DNA of 64,000 nucleotides from positions 8,541,501 to 8,605,500 of the forward strand of contig JAKNDB010000068.1 of assembly GCA_024305405.1 (NCBI GenBank), given 5' to 3'. Below the pieces are notes generated by a model. That model searched no databases, was not told the origin of the DNA, and saw only the letters and a program-made list of their open reading frames with translations. The DNA is from Dirofilaria immitis (taxonomy: Eukaryota > Nematoda > Chromadorea > Rhabditida > Onchocercidae). This document shows, piece by piece, positions 12,880 through 25,400 of the stretch (position 1 is the stretch's first letter; every line of letters begins with the position of its first letter). The translations under genes and the position numbers were made by a program.

Positions 12880-14459
12880 ATGTCCGTTATTGTGCTGTTT
12901 ATATTTTTCACAACAATAAATGCTGAATCTGAATGGGGCCATCAAACAGCGAAGCCAATCCAGAATCCATGTTACAATCGAAATTTGCAATCATTTCAAC
13001 GAGTGAGTTAATTTTTTTTTTAGAGAATAAAATATGTTTAAATTCGCCATTGTGCAGATTATAAAAAAATTTGCAATTGTACACCATTTTTCCCCTTCTC
13101 CAATTTTTCAGAAGTGTCGTTTTTATAATTTTAAAATTGTTTTATTGGAAAACAGATTTTCAGCCATGCGATGTTGATAGCATTATAATTCAAGCAAATC
13201 AGCAACCCGAAGGTCATCATAATCGGACAGATATGAGTTACAATTCATTTCATAGCTTCTGTTTGCTATATTTAAATTAATCTTCTTATCAATACTTGGA
13301 AAATTCTCGTTTCTAATTTTCACCCCTTTCCCTTGTATTTCGTTAAGATCTATTTCATTTTGTATTTTTAAAAGAGCTAAAATTGAAATAAAGAATAATC
13401 GCTACTATAACAATTCAAAAAATCTATGTGTTTTAGAATGCAATCTTGGCGATATGGAACCAAGTGATAATGATTGCACTGCTTATTATGAATGCGTCAA
13501 CGGATACTACAAATTGCGGTCGTGTCCAAGTAACACATTCTTTGATCCTGCAGTGAGTTTTATTCGAGTCACTAAGAACAAAGAGAAGTTTGTATCATTA
13601 AAAATCTACACCAACATGACAACTACCGCATTCATTTTTTAAATTTCTGAATCAGAATAAAATTTTAGTTAAAGTATTGTCACGGAGACTATGTTTGTCA
13701 AAATCGAGCATATGAACTACCAACAACGTCATCGTCCTGTAAGTATGGTGAACTGCGAGTCGATGAAACCAGCTGCAGGAATTATTACTCCTGCGTTGGT
13801 AACAATCGTCATTTCGAACGTCGATTCTGTCCAAATGGTGAGATATTCGACCGTCTGTTACATCGATGCATATCAGACATTGCGGGAAACAAATGTCAAC
13901 AACAAACGGCTCAACAAAACTTTGAACAAAGAAATATTGCTGTGGGACTGGCATGCTCTGTGGGTCAAATATATTATAAATTTGCTATCACATATTCTTA
14001 GATTCAGTATAAGCTACCATCCCGAAGTAGTCGAAACATAAAATTTTCTTTTTCCATAACTTCAAATATGAAGCTTCTCCCATATCCGAAGAAATGATAT
14101 TTTTTTGAATACTCTCGTCTTTCTCTTTCTTTCGTCCTTTTTTCTTTCATTTTGCGTTTTAGCTTCGCACATTCTGAACTTTTTATCGGTGACTCTCTAC
14201 TTAAAAGATTTTTTAAATATATTTCTGCCGAATTTCAGGAAAATAGTAAAAAAAGCGATACATCAGTGCTCTGAATTTTTATATATTTTAGGAAAATAGT
14301 GGTCCATCAGGCTATAATGCTGATCCGACCGATTGCCGACGATATTACCAATGTGCACAAGGTCGATGGATTAGAATGCAATGTCCCAGTAATTTGATAT
14401 GGAATCCAGCGGCAACAGTTTGTGATTGGCCTGAAAATACATTACTTTCCTGCCAGTGA
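12880..14459 (+). CDS. Secreted protein with three chitin-binding peritrophin-A (CBM14) domains
   Basis: Five exons join in phase: 12880-13002, 13164-13212, 13437-13552, 13669-13959 and 14292-14459, giving about 247 residues. The first 18 residues (MSVIVLFIFFTTINA) are a clear signal peptide. Three cysteine-rich modules follow the CBM14 pattern: LGDMEPSDNDCTAYYECVNG with RSCPSNTFFDPA; GELRVDETSCRNYYSCVGNN with RRFCPNGEIFDRLLHRC; and YNADPTDCRRYYQCAQGRW with QCPSNLIWNPAATVCDW. In each, the aromatic pair and the C-P-x(4)-F/W-x-P core are present. Such proteins bind chitin outside the cell, in nematodes in eggshell, microfilarial sheath, pharynx lining or cuticle; which one applies here cannot be told. 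No frame break is seen. The GTGGGT donor after ACS is preferred over an overlapping one because only it keeps the last exon in phase. Confidence 0.88.
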
Positions 14460-15759
14460 ACAAAATTTCAAGATGAATGTTTTCGAAATGAATATAATTA
14501 GAGTTATATAATGGATTTCTTTCTACTATATTCATGTGAAGATATGTCTCTTTGGGATATAGTATGATAAATAGAATAAAGCAACTCTAATAATGCTTTT
14601 TCAGTAAAATCCCGGCTTTATCTTTCCAATGATCAGTTTGAAATAAATAGCTGCTGATTTATAGAAAAAGAAAAAATGCCTACCGATATGTAAATCACCC
14701 AAAAAGTCTCGTGATTTCTAACTGTATTAGAATGATGATGTCTACTTTGTTTCTTTACTAATGCATTCCTCAACAGTAGTAACTACAAACAATTATGAAA
14801 ATTTGCAACTTATGCTAAAACTTCTACTACTATAATCAACTTAATTGAGATATAATCAACTTCATGATTGCAGAACAGAATAGCGTATAGAAAAAATGGA
14901 AGTCTTTGAACAATCGAAGAAAAACACTGCTAATGTCACCTGCTTAATCAGTGCCAATTTTTCGGAATTATTGAATCAAGCAGAGAGAGAGAGGGACGAA
15001 TAGAGAGGTGTTGGAAGGGTGAGACAATGAAAGGAAGAGGCTGTTTTCAAATGGGTGAAGACTTAAGTGAAAAGTTGAAATCATATGAGAGAGGGAGAGA
15101 GAGAAAAAGCAATTTCCTAAAGAGAAAGAGAAAAGGAGGGCGAGAGAAGAAAGATAAAAATGAATGCAATTATGGCATGATCTATGAAAACCCTATTTAA
15201 CAGAGCCAGACTGGCAAAGAATATTTAAAAATTCAAAGTTGTTTACGAAATTCCAGAGATTGCAAGAAAAAATGAAATGTGTTTAATGTCGAGAAAAGTA
15301 GGAAGTGAGGGGGAGATTCTTTTCCTCTCCTTGCCTGGCCCTTCCTCTCTCTGAGTCGCCCCCTTTCAATTACTTTGCAGAGGATTGGATGTACATTTCA
15401 ACAACAGGGCGCACCCTGCCTGACGTTGTAATGTTGCTGCTGCTGGTAGTAGTCACGTAGGGCACACGTCTGCATTGTACGTATGCGTAACAAAGGCGCG
15501 AATTTTCTCTTACGAAGCGCCTAGCATAGGTTGAATATGTTTAGATTTATTCATGATGATAGATATCAGGTAGTAACGGAATTGGAGGACATCAGCGTCC
15601 AGAAGCCTAATATGATAACCATCGTTTTTTAAGCCATTACGAAGAGATGCGTTTCCGTTGTTAAGAAACAGTGTTTTAGAAATATCCTGAGAAATCATTT
15701 CCTGTTCTAGGGAACTTCCAATTTGCGAATGGTAGACTGGAATTGAAAATCTGGCATTC
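14460..15759. other. Intergenic region with purine-rich GA tracts
   Basis: Bases 14980-15140 and 15290-15330 are rich in AGAG and GGAG on the plus strand. A more GC-rich stretch at 15380-15500 lies just before the next gene and may be its promoter. A minus-strand frame at 15510-15833 (107 codons) overlaps the 5' end of that gene and shows no motif, so it is not called. Confidence 0.35.
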
Positions 15760-18700
15760 ATGCGACGACCAAGAAAACATTCAGCATCACCATTACCATC
15801 TACAGCTGCTGCGTCAACGGCCAAGACAGTCAACGCAGTATCTAAAACAGGATATAAAATGACCTGGAAAAACGCGGTATTCTTGGTTTTTATTTCTGTG
15901 CTTCAAAGATTTGACATTTCATTTTTCTGTGCTCTTTATTTCATCTTAACAGTGATTAGTACTTCGCTTAAGCTGGAAATTGGATAGTTAGGTTCAGTTG
16001 GAGGAATGAAGGTTCAGTTGGAGGAACGAAGTTTTTTCTTTGAGAATACGAGAAAGGAAAGAAAAAAGATGAAGGAAAGAAAGGAGCGCAATAAGGTAGT
16101 AAGAGAACTCAGCAAATCTCGGGATAATGTAAGAGGCAGTGTAAAGCATCAACTAACTAATCCACTCTTTCATAAAGGAATTTTGGAGATATGCATAAAT
16201 CAACAAAATCTGCATAGATAGCAGCTTCTATCATTCAGCACCTATTTCCTCGCTCTTTTGTCTCACGTGGAATCCTCAGTGTATTTTTTCGTCAATTATT
16301 TTTACGTAGTGCGATCCATAATATTTTCAATATACTGATCGGCTGCTGCACTATTTAATTCCACCAAAATTTGCGTAGATGTTTTCCACTACTGACACCT
16401 CTCTATTCAAAAAATTTTGTTAACCTAATAAAGTATTAGTAAGTATAGATTGTGTGATTCAGTTTCTCGATGATGATAAGAAACAGAATCCTGGATGGGA
16501 AAGGAAGACGGTAGTCTCAACTTTTTTTTCGAAATTTTTTAATACTTTGAAGCAATTTATAAAATGAGCTTTTCAGGTTTTGAAAATTGGGAGGCAGAAA
16601 TTGGTGGAATCAGTCGCTAATAATCCGGAGAAACGAAAGTCCGGAAAAGCTGTTGCCATAGCTGTGATTGATGACGATTCTTCTAGAGCGGTAGTTTGTA
16701 TTTATGTTCGAAAAAAGTTGCAAAGTAATCAAGATTTTCTTGTTCAGATCTCGAAAGTTTTGAAATTACTTATTACTTAGTGATTTTCAAGAAATGATCT
16801 TATTTTGAAATTGAAGTCATAGTGATAATATTAATCAAGCCTTCAAAATTCAATGTTATCATTTCTTTTCTTTAGCACTTGAGTAAATCATCATTACTGA
16901 ACAAGAAGAAATCGATCTCGAAGGTGGGAAACGTGCTAGAACAGCTTTTTTGATTCTCCTGAAATTAAGGTAATGTGTTATAAGGTTATTTATAATTTCA
17001 GAATTCAAGGATAATTTTCGAAACTTAAAAATATTCGAAAGGTTACTATCATTTGTTGGTTGTAAAATGTCAGATTTATTTTAATATTTTTATAGATCGT
17101 AAACTCGTCTATTCGTCTCTCATATATTTTTCCTAGTTGTGAACTGAAATGATTGTATTTCAAATTAGTTTCAATTTCAGATTGCAAGACAGATCATATC
17201 TTCAGTTAAAAGTGACACCGAAGCATCTCCTAATTCTGAAACAAATGACGGTGATAGAAATGTGAGTAGTTTAGATCTTTTCTCTCATAATATGAAGAAA
17301 TAAGTATGTATCGTTTGTAAGTTTTTAATTAATCAGTTTTGAAATCATTGAAATTAATGTACTTCGAAGTATTTTTGGAAAATTTTATTACTATTCCACA
17401 TCGTTGTAGAAAATTACAACATATATTTAAAGAAGATTAAAGATGTTCTTTCCCTTTATGCTAAGAATGCATGAAATCAAAGAACATATTAAATTCAATT
17501 AGATTTTAGGATAGCAATATATATGAAATTGCTGACCAGAATGATTTCGCTCAGAATTCGTCATCATCTTCAGTCAGTTCTCCGATTGTTTCACAACTGT
17601 ACTTATGTAAAAAGGAAGAGCAAACGGGAACAGATGAGTCAGTACCACTTGTCAGTTCATCGGTTTCTCCACAACTTTGCTCATGTAAGGAAAGTATTTA
17701 TGTTGGAACAATTGAGCCTACATTTTTCAGTATACATTTCTGTATTGGGAATAATTTAAAATGTTTATTTGCTGTTTGTAATTTACGAAATGCGAATGTT
17801 TTAAGGTTTATCTGTAATGCAACAATCATCAACAGTTATTGATAATTCAAATAAAAGAATGGAAAATGTAAACGAAGAAAGAGAAAACTTATTAGAAGAG
17901 ACAGAAATGTTGGAATGCAGGTAGTTAATTTAAGTAAACGTTCAGTTTTGAGAAGAAAAAATAATATATATATAAACTTAATGTCTATTTATAATAAGGT
18001 TTGCAGTACAACAAACACTAATAGAGAGCTGAGTGAAGAAGAGAAACATATGGTTTTAGCTGATTTTGATGCAGGAATGTTACCGCATGAAATCGAAGAG
18101 AAGTATGGAGTAAGCAAATTGCAGGTATTTTGAAAATAAATTATTTAGAAGGAAATTCATCAGTTTGAATGAAATTTTGCATACTCAACTATTGAATCAT
18201 TTTATGAAAATGCCATGTTAATTCAGCCGAAATTCCACTACTGAAAAATTAAAACTTATAAACAAATAAATGAACTACCAATTCGAAGCATATTTCTCAT
18301 AGATCGCTGATGTACTGTCAAATCGTATTTCGATATTTCGCACCAGTTGGTCTGATTTATTCACCTTAAAACGACGTCGCACTGTTTATGTACGTTTGAA
18401 TATGCAAATGTGGAATTATTTTTGCCAGTGTCGGGACCAAAAATCTGGCTCAATGGTCGACAGCTAAAAGAACAAGCTCTGAAAATAGCACATGAATTGG
18501 GTAAGAACTAGTTAAGTAAATGTTTTGAAGCGAAGTTCTGATTCCTATTTCAAGTTTATTTATGTCATCTTCTGAGGAAGCTAATCTGGGAAGATTGAAG
18601 AAAACCACAGAAAATCATTATTATGCTTGTTCGCAAACAGTTTATCTTCATTCTATTCGAAAATCTTTCTAGTGACTCTGACCAGTGATTCCAGAAAGCT

Positions 18701-20702
18701 CGATGAACACTCAAATTGTTTCAGGATTGCATAGTTTCAAAGCCTCTGAAGGTTGGTTAGATTCATTCAAAAGACGTCATTGCATTGATCTCAAGGCGAT
18801 GACTGGAAAACCTGTGATTTACGAAGCGGATCCTGAGGAAGCAAACTCCGTAAATGATGGCTTGGAAATAAAAATCTGTAATTTTTTTCAGAAATTCTGT
18901 AAATATATTTTGATACTTTATTTCATGTCGCTTTTTATCCATTTCTGTTTTTCCTTTCGTTTTCGAATGATTTATGGCAAAATTCAAGTTAACGACAGGC
19001 ATCAAAATGCACGTAACTTTTAATATCTATCGTGTGACTTTTGAAATGGTTCCCAGTTTGACATCTTTTTTCTAAAAGATATTACAAGGCACAAGGTACT
19101 TATTTAACTTTATGATCGTTTCTCAAATTCAGGTTTTTCAGCTCGATCAGCAACTCCGAGTCCGAAGCTGATTCGAGACACCAATTCATTATCTACCGTG
19201 TTAGATGCAAATAAATTCTTAATGGATGCGACAGATGCAGCTGTTCTTGCTTCAACTGATAGATCTGATAGTGATATAGGTTAGCCTGAAAGCTTAAAGC
19301 TTATTATAGTTATATGCTGCTTCGCCTTTCGAACTAGATTATCAGGATTTATAGATATGATATAATATTTGTGACATGAATATGATACATTGTATATGAG
19401 TGAATGCGCATCATAGTCATGATTTGAAAATTGACTGTATCATTCATTTAGTCTTTTTCTTGTTTTTGTCATATGTTTAAAAAAATTTTTGTTTGTCTAA
19501 AAGATAAATCTTTCCAGATGTTTTGTAATTTATGTAATTCTTTTTTTTTTGAGCAATGACAAATCCAACTCAAGCAACAGTAGCAATTCGGACGACCAGT
19601 CCATTGGATATACAACGGCTTTTACCGGGCCCGTCAGTTGTGAATGGTCTGTTTTCCTTCTGTAGTTTTATTCCAAAATATCAAGTAAATCAGTATTAAT
19701 TTGACTTCATAGTTCGAGTTTTTATTCTAATCGGCTATCTTTTAAATGACGACAGGCGCTTAGAATCATTTAAAAAGCAAAAACATTTATATTTTTCGAA
19801 ACTGTTCTAAGAATAGCCTGCTGATGATTTATGTGATGATATAATATTTGTGACAATAATAGACTACATTGCTTTGGTTTGAATTTTTTTGGTTGGGTTT
19901 TTTAATAGGCTGTAAATTAAATACTATTTAGAATGAATATTAAATTTATTACTGAAGGATGAATACATAAGCAGAATATCAATATCTTATTTCTAATATT
20001 CTGATAGATAGAAAGATTCGTATTGTTGTTGTTGTTTTTTTCTAAATTACTTATCCTAAACCTAAGCAGTATTTGATTTCATGGCCTATTAAAGCTTTTT
20101 TTTGAGCTATGCTCATTTATCTTATTTTCACGTTCTTCCGAAATGTTAGATTAATTTAAGGACAAAGGTCTTTAAGAAAACTAGGTCCAAAAAATCAATT
20201 CTGGTCAACTTTCAAGATTAAAATCCATCTCTTTTCATTTTACCTTTAAAATTAATATTAATTTTATCAATTATAGAACAAAATTTGTTACTTCCAACAG
20301 TAAATACTTCCGAAATTGCCGCATCATCAGTTCAAGCACTACTCGAAACGTGCTGTTATCGCGTAAATGAAATGGAGGTACCTTTTCTTCACCAGTAACG
20401 CGTAAAATTTTAATGTTAATAGTAAAAGCATTATGGCCATTTCAGAAAAATTTTCGCTTTTTCATAACGAAAGACAAATAGCCTGAGAAGTAAAACTTCC
20501 ACCGTCTAGTTGGGAAATATTTTGTCTGCTTTCGTGTTTTATTTTTTGGCAGTTTCAGGTTGCACAAGCTATAGATACTTTACGTGCTTACATTGTTTCA
20601 AACAATATCAATCTCTTACCGGTGCTAGTAGAGCTGCAGAAAAGCTTGGCTGCAATAGCTGCACAGCGAAAGGCGACCGAAAAGATATCAAGCAGGATTT
20701 AA
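15760..20702 (+). CDS. CENP-B/Tc5-type helix-turn-helix DNA-binding protein without a transposase domain
   Basis: Fourteen exons can be joined in phase: 15760-15876, 16577-16690, 16876-16923, 17181-17261, 17510-17684, 17806-17920, 18007-18124, 18303-18393, 18429-18500, 18725-18877, 19133-19279, 19554-19646, 20277-20377 and 20559-20702, for 522 residues. The first half is polar with serine-rich stretches. Around residues 243-290, LSEEEKHMVLADFDAG and IEEKYGVSKLQIADVLSNR form a CENP-B/pogo N-terminal HTH. It is followed by KRRRTVY, LKEQALKIAHELG and FKASEGWLDSFKRRHCI, a Tc5/CENP-B second HTH. After this comes a Ser/Thr-rich region and a helical C-terminus (LLPVLVELQKSLAAIAAQRK). No DDE catalytic core follows. 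I infer a nuclear DNA-binding protein, probably domesticated from a pogo/Tigger-like transposase. Its target and role are unknown. A 20-bp tandem duplication lies in intron 1. Confidence 0.78.
15991..16030. repeat. 20-bp tandem duplication in an intron
   Basis: GGTTCAGTTGGAGGAAYGAA occurs twice head to tail (15991-16010 and 16011-16030) with one difference, inside the first intron of the CENP-B-like gene. Confidence 0.75.
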
Positions 20703-21936
20703 CATGATATCAAGACATTACAGAATATCATGTTAGAATAACTGAATATTATTTGTTAAATGTTTTCCACTGAAGAAAAGTGAAATGTTAGTAAATAAAA
20801 AAAAATTTTACGAACTAAAATATTTGGAAGTAGTTGCGTTTTTTAATTCTTTGCTCCACATTCAACTATTTTGAATTTTTGAATTCCAAAATTTTGCAAA
20901 ATTAAGAATTTACGGCATATGTCTTTGCATACGAAGAAACTATCTCCACATAGGTGTTTCTATTCATAAATTGCTAAGATACGATATCTACATCCTGTTT
21001 GATTATCTATAAGTCACTTATGATCGCTAGGATTTGTTATGTGTGCCATTAAAAGTATACTTTCTAAGAACATATTAATCACATTTTTGCATAAAATCAA
21101 CTTTGTTTTAATCACTTCTTTTATAATTCTGTCGTGCTGTCTTTGTGCAAGACAGAGAAAATAAATGATGCTTTTTTAATTTGGAAGAATGGAAATGAAG
21201 AAGATAAGAGAACTTCTTCAAAACAAAGCATTTAAATTCACATAACTTCTCTATTAACTATGTTATAAATTCGGTTCACTTTTATTGAAGTCAAACTGGC
21301 CTTGCAATATATTAAAATCAGACAACAACAAAGCATTATCTAATTTTTCCTTCGGGATTTATTCTGCTTAAATATATTATACTAATAATATAAGTCGTTT
21401 ACAAGCAATGGATCAAAACCGAATTTTCAGCATGCAAACAGTTCTCGCATTTAAACAATTCAAAATTAAGTACCTAAGTACTTGCACAGCAGCGCTAAGA
21501 CTTCAAACATTTGGCTAATGCGATAAATTTAAAAAGTATAAATGACGGTCCAAAGAGTAAAAGCAAAAGTGGACTACAATGGTTAGGGAGAAAGGGACTA
21601 ATATATCATCTCATTGCGGTTCGTCATTTCGACTATCAACCTTATGAATATGTTTTTAGATGACTTTGTTAGCTGTTATATCTTTAACTTCGCCCTCGTA
21701 TTCTTTGTTGCATGTCTTAGATATGGCTTTACAATTATCAGAAGTTTCTGTCGTCTCTCCTTTTTAAGCACTATTTTTTGCTATTCTCATTCTCGAAAAA
21801 GTGGTCCTATCATTCTCAGCACTGTTTCATGACTGAAATGTAATGATTCTAGTTTGTGCTTTGATAAATTGTAAAAGCTAGGTTGAATAGAATGTGAGGT
21901 ATGAAGACTGAAATGTATCAAATCAAGCTTTAGGAA

Positions 21937-22088
21937 GATAAATTTATGAAATGATTCGACTGTAGTGCAGTTCAGATAAATTTATGAGATGATTCGACTG
22001 TAGTGCAGTTCAGATAAATTTATGAGATGATTCGACTGTAGTGCAATTCAGATAAATTTATGAGATGATTCAACTGTAGTGCAGTTTC
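21937..22088. repeat. Tandem array, four copies of a 38-bp unit
   Basis: The units start at 21937, 21975, 22013 and 22051. Each begins GATAAATTTATGARATGATT and ends TGTAGTGCARTTCA, with one or two differences. The array forms the left part of a longer repeat that has a second, single-unit copy at 25437-25575. Confidence 0.85.
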
Positions 22089-22195
22089 AGTAGCATGATT
22101 TTTATCTCTGTAATATATGTAATTCTAGATACGTTAAAGAGCTTCCATTCTTCATCTTAAACACTTTAAAGATGTACATTGTCATATTTTTCTAT
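22089..22195. repeat. Dispersed repeat, copy 1 (right part)
   Basis: The stretch runs from AGTAGCATGATTTTTATCTC through AAGAGCTTCCATTCTTCATC to TTAAAGATGTACATTGTCAT. It matches 25470-25575 with scattered differences, in the same orientation. Confidence 0.8.
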
Positions 22196-22423
22196 TTCCT
22201 ACGAGGACACTGGCGCATAGCCGTTTGGCTATTCCGAGTTGATGGTGTTGTTTTGGCATATTCTCTCAAACAGGAGGACGTGACAGAGTCATTTATTCCT
22301 CCCATTTCACAATCGTTCATTCCACTATACATGCCTGTACGCTACGAAACTTAAACTAAGTAAGGTTATTTGCTGAAATCTGTTTCAGAGTCGCTACTAG
22401 TGAAAAGAAATTTTACGTAGAGA

Positions 22424-25400
22424 ATGTCTACGTTTCCCGTACAGCAGTGGAATCTGGAAATAGGTCCGATATCGTGCCATGCCTGGAATCGAGATCGAAC
22501 AAGTTTGTTGTCTTTCATGCATATATCGTTGGTCAGTCTCCATCGGCATTAGTGAGGGCAGAGAAGAAGATTGATTATCCATACTTAAAAACTTCTGATC
22601 AGCTGTCATTTTTGTTTTTATTTTTTCCTTCGTTTTTTTCAACAACACATTTTTTTGAAAAATATCGAATAAAATTGAACTACATTCAAGTTGGACATTT
22701 CAAGGAATTCTTGTTTTTATCCTTTGCATTATACTTTAGCTACTTCCGTTATATTTTCTACAAGATATTTTTAAAAATCCGAAATGCATCATTTCCTTTA
22801 GTAGTAAACTTTTCCTTCTAGAAACAAGCATTTATTTGCATTTACTACTTTTTTGAATCATTTACTTTAATTCTTAGTGCTCGCTGTTTCACCATCAAAT
22901 AATGAAATTCATATATTTCAATGGCAAAATGGGCGGTGGATACTGGCAGCATTGTTGTCTGAACACGATTTGCCGATATCTGGTCTAGATTGGGCACCGA
23001 AAACCAATCGTATCGTTTCGTGTGCACAGATAAGTTTTATGCTCATTTTTCGTTGAAGGGATTCATATATCCAAGAAAATTTTTATTTCCTATAATTTTT
23101 TCTAGAAGTCTTAACAAATAAGACTTTAAATCGATTGGCAATATATTGGTATTATATACAAAGTTGTGCTTCATACTTTTTCTTTACAAACCTTCTTGTG
23201 CTTGAAGTAAAGCTTCTTTATTTTACACTGTCTTTAACACTGTTTATTAACTTTTTTTTTTAATTTTCAGGATAAAAATGCTTTTGTATGGACCTATGAC
23301 GGGGAGCATTGGAAACCTGAATTAGTTGTTGTACGTATGCAGAGAGCTGCAACATGTGTGAGATGGTCACCATTTGGTTTGCCTTTTCATTAGTTATTCA
23401 AATCTAATCAGTGTCTTAAAGACCATTTCAATTTTAAACTAACAGTTTGGGAAATGAGAATATTTATCTAAGTTGTTTTCTTTTTTTGCATTAAAATTTG
23501 ATTTATCACTTTGATTTATCAATAAGTCATGTTTGTAGACCAAAGATTGAATTAATTGATCTTTGGAAATAGTACGTATCTAAAATTCGTAGAAATTCAT
23601 TCAAAGATTGATCCTTATACGATTAATATAGAGTTTGTTTTGTCAGATTTCAAATAGCTTGTTAAAAGATTTAAAAAAAAACCTTTTCTATACGAAGAAC
23701 TGACTAACAAAGAAAGATATTAAATAGTTTAAAATAATTTTTTGCAGAAAATAAATTTGCTGTTGGTAGTGGAGCTAAATTAGTGTCAGTTTGTTATTAT
23801 GAGAGGGAGAATGATTGGTGGATTTGTAAACAGATCAAAAAACCAATTCGTTCCACCGTTACTTGTATTGACTGGCATCCTAATAATGTACTGCTTGCTG
23901 TTGGTGCATGCGATTTCAAGGTAATTTAATGATTGATATAAAAATGTTTTATTAGTTTTTATCGTTACTAGTATGATGCACATTATAATAGAGTTATGAT
24001 ATACGTAGTGAAAATTTGGTTTTTTTTTTTATCTCAGTGAACAAATGAATGAAGAAAATCTCATTAAGTTTCTGAGAAGAGTGGAATTGCTCAAATCATT
24101 ATTAAAAACACCAAATATGTTTGTAAGATATTTGAGTTTATTAAAAATTTATTCGGCAGTTGCTTCATATATTACATTCAAATAAATTCTATTTGATATC
24201 AAATTCTTGGTATATCATGTCGCTGTTTGTTCATTTTGAAATGTTTTAGGCACGCGTTTTTCTGCTTACGTGAAAGAAGTAGACGAAAAGCCTTCGCCGA
24301 ATCCGTGGGGTACCAAAATGCCCTTTGGAGCTTTGATGTGTGAAGTACGGTTTAAATTCAAAAGCATAAGAGAATATTTAAATATTTCGTAATGAAGTTT
24401 TTGCTTCATTTTATATTATATGTGAAATTATATAATTTTACCATCACATTTCAACTCTGTTTAATGGAAAAAGGCATCAAAGTTATGTTTAGCATTCCTT
24501 AGTTTTTTGACATAATTTAGGTGAAAAGTTCTGGATGGATTCATCATGTTGCGTTTTCACCATCTGGTTGTCGTTTGTCTTATGTCGCTCATGATGCAAC
24601 CGTTGCCGTCATAGATACTAATCGTTCATTAGAAGAACCAGTTGTTCTGCTTACGGTTTATCTGCCTTTCACTTCCGTTCAGTGGGTCACTGAAAATAGC
24701 CTCGTAGCAGCTGTATGTTTTCCGTCTTCTATGGTATTTTATTCAAATTTCACTAAGAGTTAAAATCTTAGGCAGAACATAAAAATATTTTAATTAGCAG
24801 ATTTTTAGGGTCATGACTATTCTCCAATGCTGTTCATGTACTCAGATGATCAACTTAAATTTGTAACAAAACTTGACATTCCGTCTGAGCAAAAATCGAC
24901 AAATATCAATAGCGCAATGCAAAAGTTTCGTAATATTGATCGAAATGCTGCTGTTGAAGCAGTTGATATACGTCTGAGAACGATGCATCAAAATGCCATA
25001 ACGTGAGAATTTTTGCTTTTTATTTCAATATGATATACCAAAATGTACATTAAAATGAATAAAGAAAATAATGAATTATTATTCTACAGTGCTTTAAAAT
25101 GTTTCAGTTGCGTACATTAACTTCATTTCAAAGTAAAAATATGACCGATTGAATATGTCTGAGAAAAGATTTAAGTCTGGTTGCAAAATTTCAGAGAAAT
25201 TCTGCCACACAGCGGTCGTAATGATAATATGCAAAAATTCAGTACGTGTGCAATAGATGGCTTAGTCGCACTGTGGGATTTAAGGGTTAGTATTCATTGT
25301 ATATATGATATATAAATCGACTAAATATAATAATTTTAGTTCGTTGCTTTAATCAATTGTAAAGTTTGAACAGAGTATAAGACATAAAACCTAAAGTGTA

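Larger units (their letters stand above)
20703..22423. other. Intergenic region upstream of ARPC1
   Basis: The first kilobase shows no gene. A 38-bp tandem array and a dispersed repeat occupy 21937-22195. Bases 22200-22354 are less AT-rich and open on the plus strand (RGHWRIAVWLFRVDGVVLAY), but I cannot connect them to the ARPC1 start. They may be 5' untranslated or leftover sequence. Confidence 0.35.

Noticed and set aside
15510..15833. 107-codon minus-strand frame
   Set aside because: It overlaps the first exon of the CENP-B-like gene, whose exon chain is consistent.
22397..22648. 83-codon minus-strand frame
   Set aside because: It is the reverse shadow of the first ARPC1 exon.
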